From WVZL01 sp041862375 (GTDB taxonomy: Bacteria > Acidobacteriota > Aminicenantia > Aminicenantales > Aminicenantaceae): DNA of 58,557 nucleotides. The notes beneath the pieces are model-generated. The model was not told the origin of the DNA and searched no databases. It worked only from the letters and a program-made list of their open reading frames with translations. The translations under genes were made by a program, and so were the position numbers. Within the stretch, counting starts at the first letter, position 1. Every line of letters starts with the position of its first letter. The stretch lies in the NCBI GenBank assembly GCA_041862375.1, contig JBGVTE010000040.1, positions 1-58,557 of the forward strand, read 5' to 3'. Shown here piece by piece: positions 9,298 through 17,228 of this stretch.

Positions 9298-9322
9298 TGA
9301 AAGTTTTTCAAAGAAACTTTCA
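9298..9322. promoter_or_regulatory. 25-bp perfect dyad, candidate operator for the dsrC operon
   Basis: TGAAAGTTT (9298-9306), a 7-nt centre, and AAACTTTCA (9314-9322) form a perfect 9-bp inverted repeat. It lies just upstream of TATAAT at 9331-9336, so it covers the place where a -35 element would sit. The position between divergent genes suits a repressor or redox-regulator site. The left part also begins TTGTGAA, a Rex-like half-site, but the second half does not fit Rex well. Confidence 0.45.
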
Positions 9323-9336
9323 TGATATGTTATAAT
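9307..9336 (+). promoter_or_regulatory. Candidate promoter of dsrC-dsrM-dsrK
   Basis: A perfect TATAAT at 9331-9336, with TTCAAA at 9307-9312 as a poor -35 (18-nt spacer) inside the dyad. The weak -35 is consistent with an activator- or repressor-controlled promoter. The dsrC ATG follows 36 bases later, with GAGAGGAG as ribosome binding site. Confidence 0.5.
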
Positions 9337-9372
9337 ATCGCGTTTATAGGCAGAATATGAGAGGAGTTAAAG

Positions 9373-9693
9373 ATGCCATTTATTGAAGGGAAAGGAAAAA
9401 AACTTGAGGTTAGTGATGAAGGATTTCTGAAAAACACTGAGATTTGGGATAAAGAAACAGCAGAAATTATAGCCAGAGAGGAAGAAGGTATCGAGGAATT
9501 GACTGATGATCACTGGGCAGTTATTAACTACATCCGGGAGTACTACTCAGAGAAGAAATTAGCTCCCATGGTTCGTAAAGTTTGTAAAACCACTGGATTT
9601 CAGCTTAAATATATCTACAAGTTATTCCCTTCAGGCCCTGCAAAAGGTGCCTGCAAAATTGCAGGACTCCCCAAGCCGGATGGTTGTGTGTGA
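9373..9693 (+). CDS. dsrC: DsrC-type sulfur carrier with both redox cysteines
   Basis: A 106-residue protein of the DsrC/TusE family. The C-terminal arm reads 'GACKIAGLPKPDGCV': C105 is the penultimate CysA and C94, eleven residues before it, is CysB. Having both distinguishes DsrC proteins that cycle between trisulfide, disulfide and thiol states from TusE, which keeps only the last. Family motifs 'DHWAVINYIREYY' and 'KYIYKLFPSGPAKGACK' are present. The length is standard. It is the first gene of a tight cluster with dsrM- and dsrK-like genes, which would reoxidise or reduce it. No dsrAB is visible in the window, so its sulfite-reductase partner is elsewhere or absent. Confidence 0.93.
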   Translation: MPFIEGKGKKLEVSDEGFLKNTEIWDKETAEIIAREEEGIEELTDDHWAVINYIREYYSEKKLAPMVRKVCKTTGFQLKYIYKLFPSGPAKGACKIAGLPKPDGCV

Positions 9694-9709
9694 GGAGTAA
9701 CAAAACTTT

Positions 9710-10345
9710 ATGCTCTCTCTGTTAAGATACGGAGTCATATTATTTATTCTCATCTGTTTAGTCTCTCTTTCGATCCAGATCCTGAGGACATTTTATTATG
9801 GGAAGCAAGGTCATTATGCTCGACCACGAGGAAACTGGAGGAGAGGAATTTTGTATGCTTTTGGAAAAGGATTGATGCCATGGGAGAAAGAGAGCGCAAG
9901 GAAGCACCTTCCAACCTATTTAGCAGGAGTTTTGTACCATGCGAGTTTTTTTTCAGCTCTTTTTTACCTTTTCTCTCTTATTATTCCCTTCCAACTTACG
10001 GTGCTTGTCATTTCACTTTTCCGGTTTCTTACAATTATTGGTCTCCTCTGCGGGCTGGGACTTCTTCTCAAAAGGACTGTACACCGTTACCTCAGGAAAA
10101 TAAGTTGTCCTGATGATTTTGCTTCCAATCTAATTGTTGATGTTTTTTTAGCTTTTGCCCTAGCTAATACTTTTTTTTCGAGTATAAAACCCTTTTTCTA
10201 TCTGACTGCTATCCTCCTTTTTATCTACATTCCGTTAGGAAAAATCCGTCATTGTTTTTTCTTTTTTTATGTAAGAATTCTCTTTGGCGTTTTTTATGGA
10301 AGAAGGGGAGTACTGCCCCGAGACAATATAAAGAGCGAAACATGA
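9710..10345 (+). CDS. dsrM: DsrM/NarI-like cytochrome b membrane subunit
   Basis: A 211-residue integral membrane protein with five to six helices (roughly 5-27, 67-91, 93-120, 138-157, 160-176 and possibly 177-196). Histidines H66 and H77 ('KHLPTYLAGVLYHASF') and H181 ('GKIRHCFFFF') could be axial ligands of b-type hemes, as in NarI, HdrE and DsrM. It is shorter than many DsrM proteins and closer in size to NarI. It follows dsrC by 16 bp (GAGGAG at 9692-9697) and overlaps the next gene as ATGA, so it is translationally coupled to the HdrD/DsrK-like subunit. It probably passes quinol electrons to that subunit. TmcC or HdrE are alternative names for this architecture. Confidence 0.72.
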   Translation: MLSLLRYGVILFILICLVSLSIQILRTFYYGKQGHYARPRGNWRRGILYAFGKGLMPWEKESARKHLPTYLAGVLYHASFFSALFYLFSLIIPFQLTVLVISLFRFLTIIGLLCGLGLLLKRTVHRYLRKISCPDDFASNLIVDVFLAFALANTFFSSIKPFFYLTAILLFIYIPLGKIRHCFFFFYVRILFGVFYGRRGVLPRDNIKSET

Positions 10346-11703
10346 GTGAAAAAGATAATACTCTAAAGGATCCTCTAGAGAAAAGGATTGAAAGTTTAAC
10401 GCCTGAAGAAATAACAAAAGCTCTCAAAGTTTTCCGCAAGTCTTTAGACAATCAGCATGCTGCTTACCTTAATTCCTGCACCCACTGTGGCTTGTGTTCG
10501 GATTCGTGCCATTATTACTTGACTACAGAAGAAATACAATCACTGCCTTCCTATAAACTAATGCTGGTCGAGAAAGTTTTCAAGAAACATTTCACCCTAT
10601 TAGGGAAAAGGGCACCAGGCTTTTTCGGAGCAAAAGGGCTTGATAAAGATATGATCAGGGAGTGGGTGGATACACTCTTTGGCAGATGTACCCTGTGCGG
10701 TAGATGCTTCCTGAATTGTTCTATGGGCTTAAATATTCCCTATCTCATTCGAATTGCTCGAGGTGCCCTAGCTTCGATAAGCCTTATTCCTCCTGAATTA
10801 CAGTCAACAATCGATACTGCAGTAGAGAAAGGGAATAATATGGGCATCACTAAGGATGATTGGGTGGAAACTATAGAGTGGCTTGAGGAGGAGCTCCAAG
10901 GAGAAGTCGATGATCCTCAAGCGGATATTCCTGTGGATAAAAAGGGAGCACGAATTTTCTACACAATCAATCCCAGAGAACCAATGTTTTTTCCGCTATC
11001 TATTCTAGCTGTGGGCAAGATTTTTTATTCTGCAGGGGAAAATTGGACGCTTTCCAGTGAGAATTATGATATGACTAACTATGGCTTTTTCATCGGTGAC
11101 GATGATATATCGGGCTTACTTTCAAGACGGTTGATTGAATCCATGAAAAACCTCAGTGCCAAGACACTGGCCCTGGCTGAATGCGGTCATGGCTTCAATT
11201 CAAACAGATGGGAAGCACCTGAGTGGTTAAGAAAAAAATATGATTTTGAAGTAAGAAGCATTCTTCAAGTTGTTGCTGAATACATCAGACAAGGACGCAT
11301 AAAACTCGATCCTTCATTAAATCCCAAGCCTGTGACTCTTCATGATCCTTGCAACCTAGTCCGTTTAGGAGGAATTGTTGAGGAACAGCGATATATTCTG
11401 AGACATGCCGTTTCGAATTTTATCGAGATGACTCCCAACAGGGAAAAAAATTTTTGCTGCGGGGGAGGAGGGGGGCAATTAGCCATGGATCGCTTTGTAC
11501 AAAGGCGCCTCCGGGCTGGAAGTGTGAAAGCTGACCAAATTCGAAAGACAGGAGCTCAAATAGTAGCTGCTCCCTGCCATAACTGCATCGACCAGCTCAT
11601 GGAATTGAACAAGCATTATAAATTAGGAGTAGAGATAAAAACGGTCTGCGAAATTGTAGCGGATGCATTAGTTATTGGCAAGAAAGAAAAGCAAACAAGC
11701 TAA
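10342..11703 (+). CDS. dsrK: DsrK/HdrD-like iron-sulfur heterodisulfide-reductase subunit
   Basis: A 453-residue cytoplasmic catalytic subunit. Two [4Fe-4S] motifs are visible: C46-x2-C49-x2-C52-x3-C56 and C116-x2-C119-x2-C122-x3-C126. The C-terminal CCG domain has C337, C372-C373 (NFCCGGGGG) and C412-x2-C415 (APCHNC). That is the pattern which binds the noncubane cluster used for disulfide chemistry in HdrB/HdrD and DsrK. A first CCG repeat is degenerate ('AECGHGF'). The start is the ATG at 10342, overlapping the dsrM stop; an upstream in-frame ATG at 10252 would lie inside dsrM and is rejected. The likely substrate is the DsrC trisulfide or disulfide made two genes upstream. TmcB is the closest alternative. 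Confidence 0.82.
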   Translation: MSEKDNTLKDPLEKRIESLTPEEITKALKVFRKSLDNQHAAYLNSCTHCGLCSDSCHYYLTTEEIQSLPSYKLMLVEKVFKKHFTLLGKRAPGFFGAKGLDKDMIREWVDTLFGRCTLCGRCFLNCSMGLNIPYLIRIARGALASISLIPPELQSTIDTAVEKGNNMGITKDDWVETIEWLEEELQGEVDDPQADIPVDKKGARIFYTINPREPMFFPLSILAVGKIFYSAGENWTLSSENYDMTNYGFFIGDDDISGLLSRRLIESMKNLSAKTLALAECGHGFNSNRWEAPEWLRKKYDFEVRSILQVVAEYIRQGRIKLDPSLNPKPVTLHDPCNLVRLGGIVEEQRYILRHAVSNFIEMTPNREKNFCCGGGGGQLAMDRFVQRRLRAGSVKADQIRKTGAQIVAAPCHNCIDQLMELNKHYKLGVEIKTVCEIVADALVIGKKEKQTS

Positions 11704-11718
11704 AAAAGCCCATCTATC

Positions 11719-12882
11719 CTATTTAATTCTTAGTTTTGCAATTTCTCTCGCTGCTTGGATTGCTGCTTTTATGTCTTCTTCTGTATTAAAGGGGCCTATA
11801 CCGAACCTGACTGCTCCATTAATTTTATCTGTGCCCAATTGTTCATGAACAAGCGGGGCACAATGAAGACCTGTACGACAGGCTATATTATAGTCTACAT
11901 CAAGAAGAGTAGCTGTTTTTGGAGCATCTATATCAATAATATTGAAAATCAAAATGCTAATATGGTCAGTTAAATCATCTTGACAATAAAGAGTAACACC
12001 ATCAATTTCTTGCAACCCATCTCTTAGTAAAGTGGTTAGTTTCATTTCCTGATCATGGATGTTATGTATTCCTTTTTTTTCTATCCATTTAACTCCTGCA
12101 TAGAGTCCAGCTACTCCCAGGACATTGAGAGTGCCGTATTCAAGTCGGTATGGATACTCTTCAAGATGAGTCCGAACCGCTGAACGAACTCCAGTGCCTC
12201 CTGCTCGAGTGTGTCTAACTTCAATTCCTTCTCTGACATATAGTCCCCCAATCCCGGAAGGGCCAAGAAGAGATTTGTGGCCGGTGAAAGCTACAACATC
12301 CACATTTAATCCCTCAATGTCGATAGGGATTTTCCCTGCTGATTGAGAAGCATCGATTGCAAAAGGTATTTCTTTTTCCCTGCAGTACTTACCAATTTCT
12401 TTAATGGGCTGGATTGTCCCGATTACATTCGAAGCATGATTTATAATAACTAATTTTGTATTTTTCTTGAATTTCTTTGGAAAATCGTCTGGATTAACAA
12501 ATCCCTTGCTGTCAAAAGGGATGTAATCTACTTCAACTCCACTGTATTTATACAGGTGATAAAGAGGTCTCAAAACAGAATTATGTTCGATTGTTGTAGT
12601 AATAGCATGATCGCCTTCTTTTAACATCCCATTAATAATTAGATTTAAAGCATCAGTAGAGTTGTAAGAAAAACAGAGCCTGTTTGGATCTTTACCGTTA
12701 AAATATTTTGTTAACATCCTCCTTGTATCTTCAACAAGTTCTCCAGTTTCTAAACAGAGGTCATAGCCGGAGCGTCCAGGATTTACTCCATATTTACGAT
12801 AAAACTGATCCATGAATGAGTAGACCTCTTCGGGTTTAGGGAAAGATGTTGCTCCGTTATCAAGAAAGATTAGTTTATCCAT
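11719..12882 (-). CDS. Class V aminotransferase / SufS-like cysteine desulfurase
   Basis: About 387 residues. The protein starts 'MDKLIFLDNGATSFPKPEEV', typical of the cysteine-desulfurase family. The PLP lysine is in 'AFTGHKSLLGPSGIGGLYV', the active-site cysteine in 'CRTGLHCAPLVHEQLGT', and 'HASNVIGTIQPI' and 'AIDASQSAGKIPI' bind PLP. Such enzymes release sulfur from cysteine as a persulfide. The start at 12882 is preceded by AGAGGA; an in-frame ATG 48 bases upstream has no such site. It converges on the dsrK-like gene with 15 bp between them. A sulfur-donor role for the neighbouring DsrC is attractive but only inferred. It lacks an IscU or SufU partner nearby. Confidence 0.88.
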   Translation of the reverse strand: MDKLIFLDNGATSFPKPEEVYSFMDQFYRKYGVNPGRSGYDLCLETGELVEDTRRMLTKYFNGKDPNRLCFSYNSTDALNLIINGMLKEGDHAITTTIEHNSVLRPLYHLYKYSGVEVDYIPFDSKGFVNPDDFPKKFKKNTKLVIINHASNVIGTIQPIKEIGKYCREKEIPFAIDASQSAGKIPIDIEGLNVDVVAFTGHKSLLGPSGIGGLYVREGIEVRHTRAGGTGVRSAVRTHLEEYPYRLEYGTLNVLGVAGLYAGVKWIEKKGIHNIHDQEMKLTTLLRDGLQEIDGVTLYCQDDLTDHISILIFNIIDIDAPKTATLLDVDYNIACRTGLHCAPLVHEQLGTDKINGAVRFGIGPFNTEEDIKAAIQAAREIAKLRIK

Positions 12883-12968
12883 ATTTTTCCTCTTTTTGGA
12901 ATTAAAACATTTTTTTAAAAAATTAGGCAAAATTTTATCTTAAATTCGTGCTTAATTCAAATTAAAGT

Positions 12969-12998
12969 TTGACAGTTCTTTTCCTCTTGGAATAAAAT
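12969..12998 (+). promoter_or_regulatory. Candidate sigma-70 promoter of the D-aminoacylase gene
   Basis: TTGACA (12969-12974, perfect consensus), an 18-nt spacer and TAAAAT (12993-12998). AAAAGGAGAT at 13009-13018 follows as ribosome binding site for the GTG at 13025. Confidence 0.6.
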
Positions 12999-13024
12999 TG
13001 TTTGCCTAAAAGGAGATAAAAAAA

Positions 13025-14626
13025 GTGAAGCTTATTAAGGTTTTTATTCTAGTTTTTATTCTTTTTGTGTTTGTTTCTTCAATAAATAGTGTTCCATCCA
13101 ACAAAGCATATGAACTTATTGTCAAGGATGGATTTATCATCGATGGCAGCGGCAATCCCTGGTTCAAGGCAGATATTGGAATCAAGAATAAAAAAATCGC
13201 AATGATTGGACTGATTGATGAAAACAAAGCCCAGAGAGTTATTAACGCTGCAAATTTAATGGTCTGTCCTGGATTTATAGATATCCATACTCATTGTGAC
13301 CGGAGTATCCTCCAAGTCCCTACTGTTGATAACTACATACATCAAGGAGTGACTACAGTCATTGGTGGAAATTGTGGAGGTCATCCTTTTCCTTTAAAGG
13401 AACTTTTCGAAAAAATAAAGGAAAAGGGAATCTCACCAAATTTTGGCTGTCTTGTAGGACACAATACCATAAGACGACAAGTTATGGAATTCAAGATGAG
13501 TTCCCCTACAAAGGAAGAGTTGGAAAAAATGAAAGCCCTCATCAGCCAAGAAATGAAAGCAGGAGCTTTGGGTTTTTCTACAGGTCTTTCTTATCTTCCA
13601 GGAATATATTCTAAAATAGATGAACTTATCGAATTAGCCTCAGTTGTAGCACCCTTCGGAGGAATATATGCAACTCATCTGAGAGACCAAGGTCAGCACA
13701 TAACTGATGCTATTAAAGAAGCCATTGAAATCGGTGAGAAAAACAATATACCTGTTCAAATCTCACATATAAAATTAGCTGAAGATGCGGTTTGGAGTGA
13801 ACTGGAAAGAATAACCAATCCTGTTGAAGAAGCGCGGAAAAGAGGAGTTGAAGTAACCCTTGATCAGTATCCTTACACTGCTACAAGCTCAGGTTTTTCA
13901 AGCAGTTTTCCCTCGTGGGCTTTTGAAGGAGGAAGGGAAAAATTCTTAGTAAGATTAGAAGATAGAGACACGTATGAAAAAATCAAAGCGTTTGTTATAA
14001 AGCGTCGTTTAACTTCTACCAAAGGAATAGATAAACCTGGGACTATTTACATCGCTCGATCCTCGAAATTCCCAGAATATGAAGGCAAGAATCTTAAGGA
14101 AATACTTCTTGAGCAGGGAAAAGAGCCGACAAGTCAAAATGCAGCAGATTTAATTATTGAAATTGAAAAGAGCGGTGGCGCTTCAGGTGTCTTCTTCCAG
14201 ATGGATGAGAAGGATGTCATGGATTTGATGAGACTTCCCTATAATATGCACGGCTCAGATGGAGGAATTCAAATTATGGGAAAAGGTGTTCCTCATCCAC
14301 GAAATTACGGAACATTCCCAAGAGTAATTGGCTATTATGTAAGAAAAAAAGGAGCAATTTCTTTAGGAGATGCGATCAGAAAAATGACCTCTCTTCCGGC
14401 TCAAGTTTTAAGGCTAACAAAAAGAGGAATGATAAACGAAGGAATGTACGCAGATATAACAATATTTGATTTTCACTCCTTCGAAGACAGGGCCGCTTTT
14501 GATAAGCCTCATCAATATAGCCGCGGTCTAAAATATGTAATTATCAATGGAGATGTTGTGGTTGACGGAGGTAAGCATACGGGCAAGCTTCCAGGAATGA
14601 TACTTTATGGACAAGGAAAAATATAG
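13025..14626 (+). CDS. Exported N-acyl-D-amino-acid deacylase (D-aminoacylase)
   Basis: A 533-residue amidohydrolase-superfamily enzyme that hydrolyses N-acyl-D-amino acids. It begins at GTG with a strong AAAAGGAGAT site and has a signal peptide (about 1-21, IKVFILVFILFVFV). The metal motif 'PGFIDIHTHCDRS' is followed by 'YIHQGVTTVIGGNCGG', 'ATHLRDQGQHITDAIKEAIEIG', 'VQISHIKLAED', 'QYPYTATSSG', the catalytic-aspartate segment 'NMHGSDGGI', and the C-terminal beta-sandwich 'GMINEGMYADITIFDFHSFEDRA'. Length and order match the D-aminoacylase/dihydroorotase group. It may supply D-amino acids from capped peptides and so complements the M55 enzyme at 1.3 kb. Confidence 0.9.
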   Translation: MKLIKVFILVFILFVFVSSINSVPSNKAYELIVKDGFIIDGSGNPWFKADIGIKNKKIAMIGLIDENKAQRVINAANLMVCPGFIDIHTHCDRSILQVPTVDNYIHQGVTTVIGGNCGGHPFPLKELFEKIKEKGISPNFGCLVGHNTIRRQVMEFKMSSPTKEELEKMKALISQEMKAGALGFSTGLSYLPGIYSKIDELIELASVVAPFGGIYATHLRDQGQHITDAIKEAIEIGEKNNIPVQISHIKLAEDAVWSELERITNPVEEARKRGVEVTLDQYPYTATSSGFSSSFPSWAFEGGREKFLVRLEDRDTYEKIKAFVIKRRLTSTKGIDKPGTIYIARSSKFPEYEGKNLKEILLEQGKEPTSQNAADLIIEIEKSGGASGVFFQMDEKDVMDLMRLPYNMHGSDGGIQIMGKGVPHPRNYGTFPRVIGYYVRKKGAISLGDAIRKMTSLPAQVLRLTKRGMINEGMYADITIFDFHSFEDRAAFDKPHQYSRGLKYVIINGDVVVDGGKHTGKLPGMILYGQGKI

Positions 14627-14748
14627 AAAAATCTTTTTGCGAACCATAAAAATTGCGATAAAATAGTATAGTGGAACTTCTAGACGTTGAAATACATAAA
14701 GTAAGTATCTTTTCTAGAGAGAAAAGCACATGAAAAAAAGGAATAAAA

Positions 14749-15099
14749 ATGATCATTATTAAAGACTCAGAACTTCCAGAGGAATTTATGAAGGAAGAGG
14801 GAGTTAATAATGTTTTAAAAAGAGTTCTTATAGGGCCTGAACACGGCTCCTCGAATATCATTATGAGATACTTTAAAGTACTTCCTGGAGGTAATACACC
14901 TCTCCATAGCCATAGCCACGAACATGTAGTCAAAATTGAAAAGGGGAGAGGAGTAGTAATTGACGAAGAAGGTGAGGAAAATATGGTTGGCCAAGGACAA
15001 AGCCTTTTTATAGAAGGAGGAAACCAGCATCAGTTCAGAAATTTTTATGACGAGCCGTTTGAATTCCTGTGTATCATTCTTAATCCTGATAAGAAATAA
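14749..15099 (+). CDS. Small single-domain cupin protein
   Basis: A 116-residue protein with both cupin motifs: 'PGGNTPLHSHSHEHVVKIEKGRG' carries the metal-ligand histidines and glutamate-like position, and 'GQSLFIEGGNQHQFRN' carries the second histidine. It has no signal peptide and is probably a metal-binding cytoplasmic protein with small-molecule, isomerase or binding activity. AAAAAGG precedes the ATG. A weak promoter (TTGCGA 14637, TAAAAT 14659) lies upstream. The next gene follows at 32 bp, so the two may be co-transcribed. Confidence 0.8.
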   Translation: MIIIKDSELPEEFMKEEGVNNVLKRVLIGPEHGSSNIIMRYFKVLPGGNTPLHSHSHEHVVKIEKGRGVVIDEEGEENMVGQGQSLFIEGGNQHQFRNFYDEPFEFLCIILNPDKK

Positions 15100-15131
15100 T
15101 CGCTGGAAGATTCTATGGGACTGCAGTCCTG

Positions 15132-16115
15132 ATGACAGTTAATCCCAATAAAGCAATTGAGTTCCTGCTCGCACGGGGAAACTTACCCATTCTTTACTGG
15201 CTTAAGAAAGATATTCTTGAAGTCCCTATTGATAGAGAGCACAGGAATCTTCAAAAATTCGCTTCCCGCATCAGAATCTTAAAAAGTCAAAGACCTAACG
15301 GGGCTTGGTGCAGAAAAAAATATGAAGGTCATCCCAGATGGGAGAAAACTCACTATATTGTTGAGACTCTCCGGAATATATCGAGGTTGTATGATTTTGG
15401 ATGTGCTATGGAGGATGAAGGTGTCCCAAAAGCTGTTGAATTTCTGTTTTCTACCCAAACACAGGAAGGAGATTTCAGGGGAGCTTATCTCAATGAGTAT
15501 GCGCCAACTTATCATGCTTTAACCCTTGAAATTCTCTGCCGATATGGATTGGATAAAGATAAAAGAGTTCAGAAAGGATTCCGCTGGATCTTAAGAAGCC
15601 GGCAAGATGATGGAGGATGGGTGATTCCTTACAGAACCATAAATAAAGAAGAACTGAAAAAGCGGTATAACTTTGAAGCTCAGCTTAAACTTAAACCTGT
15701 TAAACCAGATAAATCTAAACCATTTTCCCACCTCGTTACGGGCATGGTGCTTCGAGCTTTTGCTGAGTCCCCAACATGGAGAAAGAGTAAAGGCGCACGA
15801 GAAGCAGGAGAGCTCCTGTTGAATCGGTTTTTTAAAGAAGATAAATATGATGACAGACGTGAGGCATTTTTTTGGGAAGAAATTACGTACCCCTTCTGGG
15901 CAACTGATATATTAAGCAGTTTAGATTCTCTTTCTAAAATTGGATTTAGTCCTGAGAGTGGAAAAATTCAACATGCTCTACAATGGCTTCTTAGTAAACA
16001 GAATAATCAGGGATTTTGGGAATCAATCCATAGAAAATCTACTTTAGAAAGCCATCTCTGGATGACCATGGCTGTTTTAAGAGTTCTAAAAAGATTCGGA
16101 TTGTTAAATCTCTAA
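15132..16115 (+). CDS. Prenyltransferase/squalene-cyclase-repeat protein
   Basis: A 327-residue all-helical protein with alpha/alpha-toroid repeats. QW-like motifs recur: 'FLFSTQTQEGDFRGAY', 'WILRSRQDDGGWVIPY' and 'WLLSKQNNQGFWESI'. Such repeats occur in squalene-hopene cyclases, protein prenyltransferases and pectate-lyase-like proteins. The protein is about half the length of a cyclase, and the DxDD cyclase motif was not seen, so a binding or degraded-enzyme role is as likely as catalysis. No signal peptide. No clear ribosome binding site precedes the ATG. It may be co-transcribed with the cupin. Confidence 0.6.
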   Translation: MTVNPNKAIEFLLARGNLPILYWLKKDILEVPIDREHRNLQKFASRIRILKSQRPNGAWCRKKYEGHPRWEKTHYIVETLRNISRLYDFGCAMEDEGVPKAVEFLFSTQTQEGDFRGAYLNEYAPTYHALTLEILCRYGLDKDKRVQKGFRWILRSRQDDGGWVIPYRTINKEELKKRYNFEAQLKLKPVKPDKSKPFSHLVTGMVLRAFAESPTWRKSKGAREAGELLLNRFFKEDKYDDRREAFFWEEITYPFWATDILSSLDSLSKIGFSPESGKIQHALQWLLSKQNNQGFWESIHRKSTLESHLWMTMAVLRVLKRFGLLNL

Positions 16116-16208
16116 ATGCGTATTTTATTTATTTTCCTATCCGTTTAATAATCGAATAATCAAGAAATACTAAACAGTTAGCAGCAGCTATCTTTCTTGT
16201 TGGGATAA

Positions 16209-16559
16209 TCAAGAAATGTACTCTTGAGTTTGATCCTTCATTTGTGCCAGGATTTTCAGAAGGCGAACCCTTGTTTGCTGCAATTCCTGATTAATTCTTA
16301 CTTTTTCTTCAGGATTTTCATGCCAAAGAACAATATTATTTAGAGAGCTGATACCCGAGAAGCAATTCTTGATATTAGTAAGTAGCTTTTTGAGCTTTGA
16401 CAAATCAAATTTTTCTGATGAAATAATTACTTTAGCCTCATGGTGAAAATGATAGAACACATTAGCCCACTCACAGTTGTCTCCTCTCTTTAAAATCTCA
16501 GCTAGCTGGTCTAACATAAGGGAAAGTTCTTCAACACGCCATTTTTCTATTTTCTGCAT
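16209..16559 (-). CDS. Small hypothetical protein
   Basis: A 116-residue, mostly helical soluble protein with no signal or membrane segment. The central region reads 'LKRGDNCEWANVFYHFHHEA', a pattern of an aromatic- and histidine-rich helix. Family not recognised with confidence. Codon use resembles its neighbours. It diverges from folK across an 80-bp region holding the folK promoter. Confidence 0.5.
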   Translation of the reverse strand: MQKIEKWRVEELSLMLDQLAEILKRGDNCEWANVFYHFHHEAKVIISSEKFDLSKLKKLLTNIKNCFSGISSLNNIVLWHENPEEKVRINQELQQTRVRLLKILAQMKDQTQEYIS

Positions 16560-16639
16560 CTTCCTAACTTTATCCTGACATTAAACTCTATGTTTACCAA
16601 ATTTATAAACCCTGGTCAAAAAATTTATAAAATTTTGTA

Positions 16640-17164
16640 ATGGAGCCGTCAGGGTGTTATCATAAAATCCGGGTGGCACAAGTAACAAAGTATTTCTTAT
16701 CTCTAGGAACTAACCTCGGCCAAAAAAAAAATAATCTAAGCCAGGCTCTGTCTCTATTAGAAAAAAAGGGAGTCAGAATTCTCCGATCTTCTTCAATATA
16801 CAGAACACAGCCAATTGATTTTCATAAACAGCCTTGGTTTTATAATCAGGTTGTTGAAGTCGAATCTAGCTTTAGTCCCCTTGAATTCTTAAGAGTAATA
16901 AAGAATATTGAGAAAACAATGGGAAGAAGGACTACAGTTAAAAAGGGACCTCGTATAATCGATATAGATATCCTTCTTGCCGAAAAAATCATCATAAAGG
17001 CTAGGGAATTGGTTATTCCCCATCCTCTCCTGGAGAAGAGAAATTTTGTTCTTATTCCCTTAAGAGAGCTATCACCTCATGCTATTCATCCTCTTCTGGG
17101 AACAACAATTGATATACTAGCAAATAAATCAGAAGATAAATCAATCGTAAAAAAATTAAGGTGA
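16640..17164 (+). CDS. folK: HPPK (folate biosynthesis)
   Basis: This is 6-hydroxymethyl-7,8-dihydropterin pyrophosphokinase, which transfers pyrophosphate from ATP in folate synthesis. Motifs are complete: 'FLSLGTNLGQKKNNL' at the start of the fold, 'SSIYRTQPIDFHKQPWFYNQVVEVE', the ATP and metal segment 'GRRTTVKKGPRIIDIDILLAE', and 'IPHPLLEKRNFVLIPLRELSPHAIHP'. The ATG at 16640 has no ribosome binding site. A possible -10 (TGTAAT 16636-16641) overlaps it, so the real start may be the GTG at 16673, giving about 163 residues, the normal size. No other folate genes are adjacent. Confidence 0.92.
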   Translation: MEPSGCYHKIRVAQVTKYFLSLGTNLGQKKNNLSQALSLLEKKGVRILRSSSIYRTQPIDFHKQPWFYNQVVEVESSFSPLEFLRVIKNIEKTMGRRTTVKKGPRIIDIDILLAEKIIIKARELVIPHPLLEKRNFVLIPLRELSPHAIHPLLGTTIDILANKSEDKSIVKKLR

Positions 17165-17228
17165 ATTCATCAAAGAGTGAAATTAAAAATTGAAAAGACA
17201 ATTATCTTTTTAATAATATATATAGTCT

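Noticed and set aside
10252..10341. Upstream extension of the dsrK-like protein
   Set aside because: The 30 extra residues lie within the dsrM frame and do not resemble DsrK; the ATGA overlap start at 10342 is far more likely.
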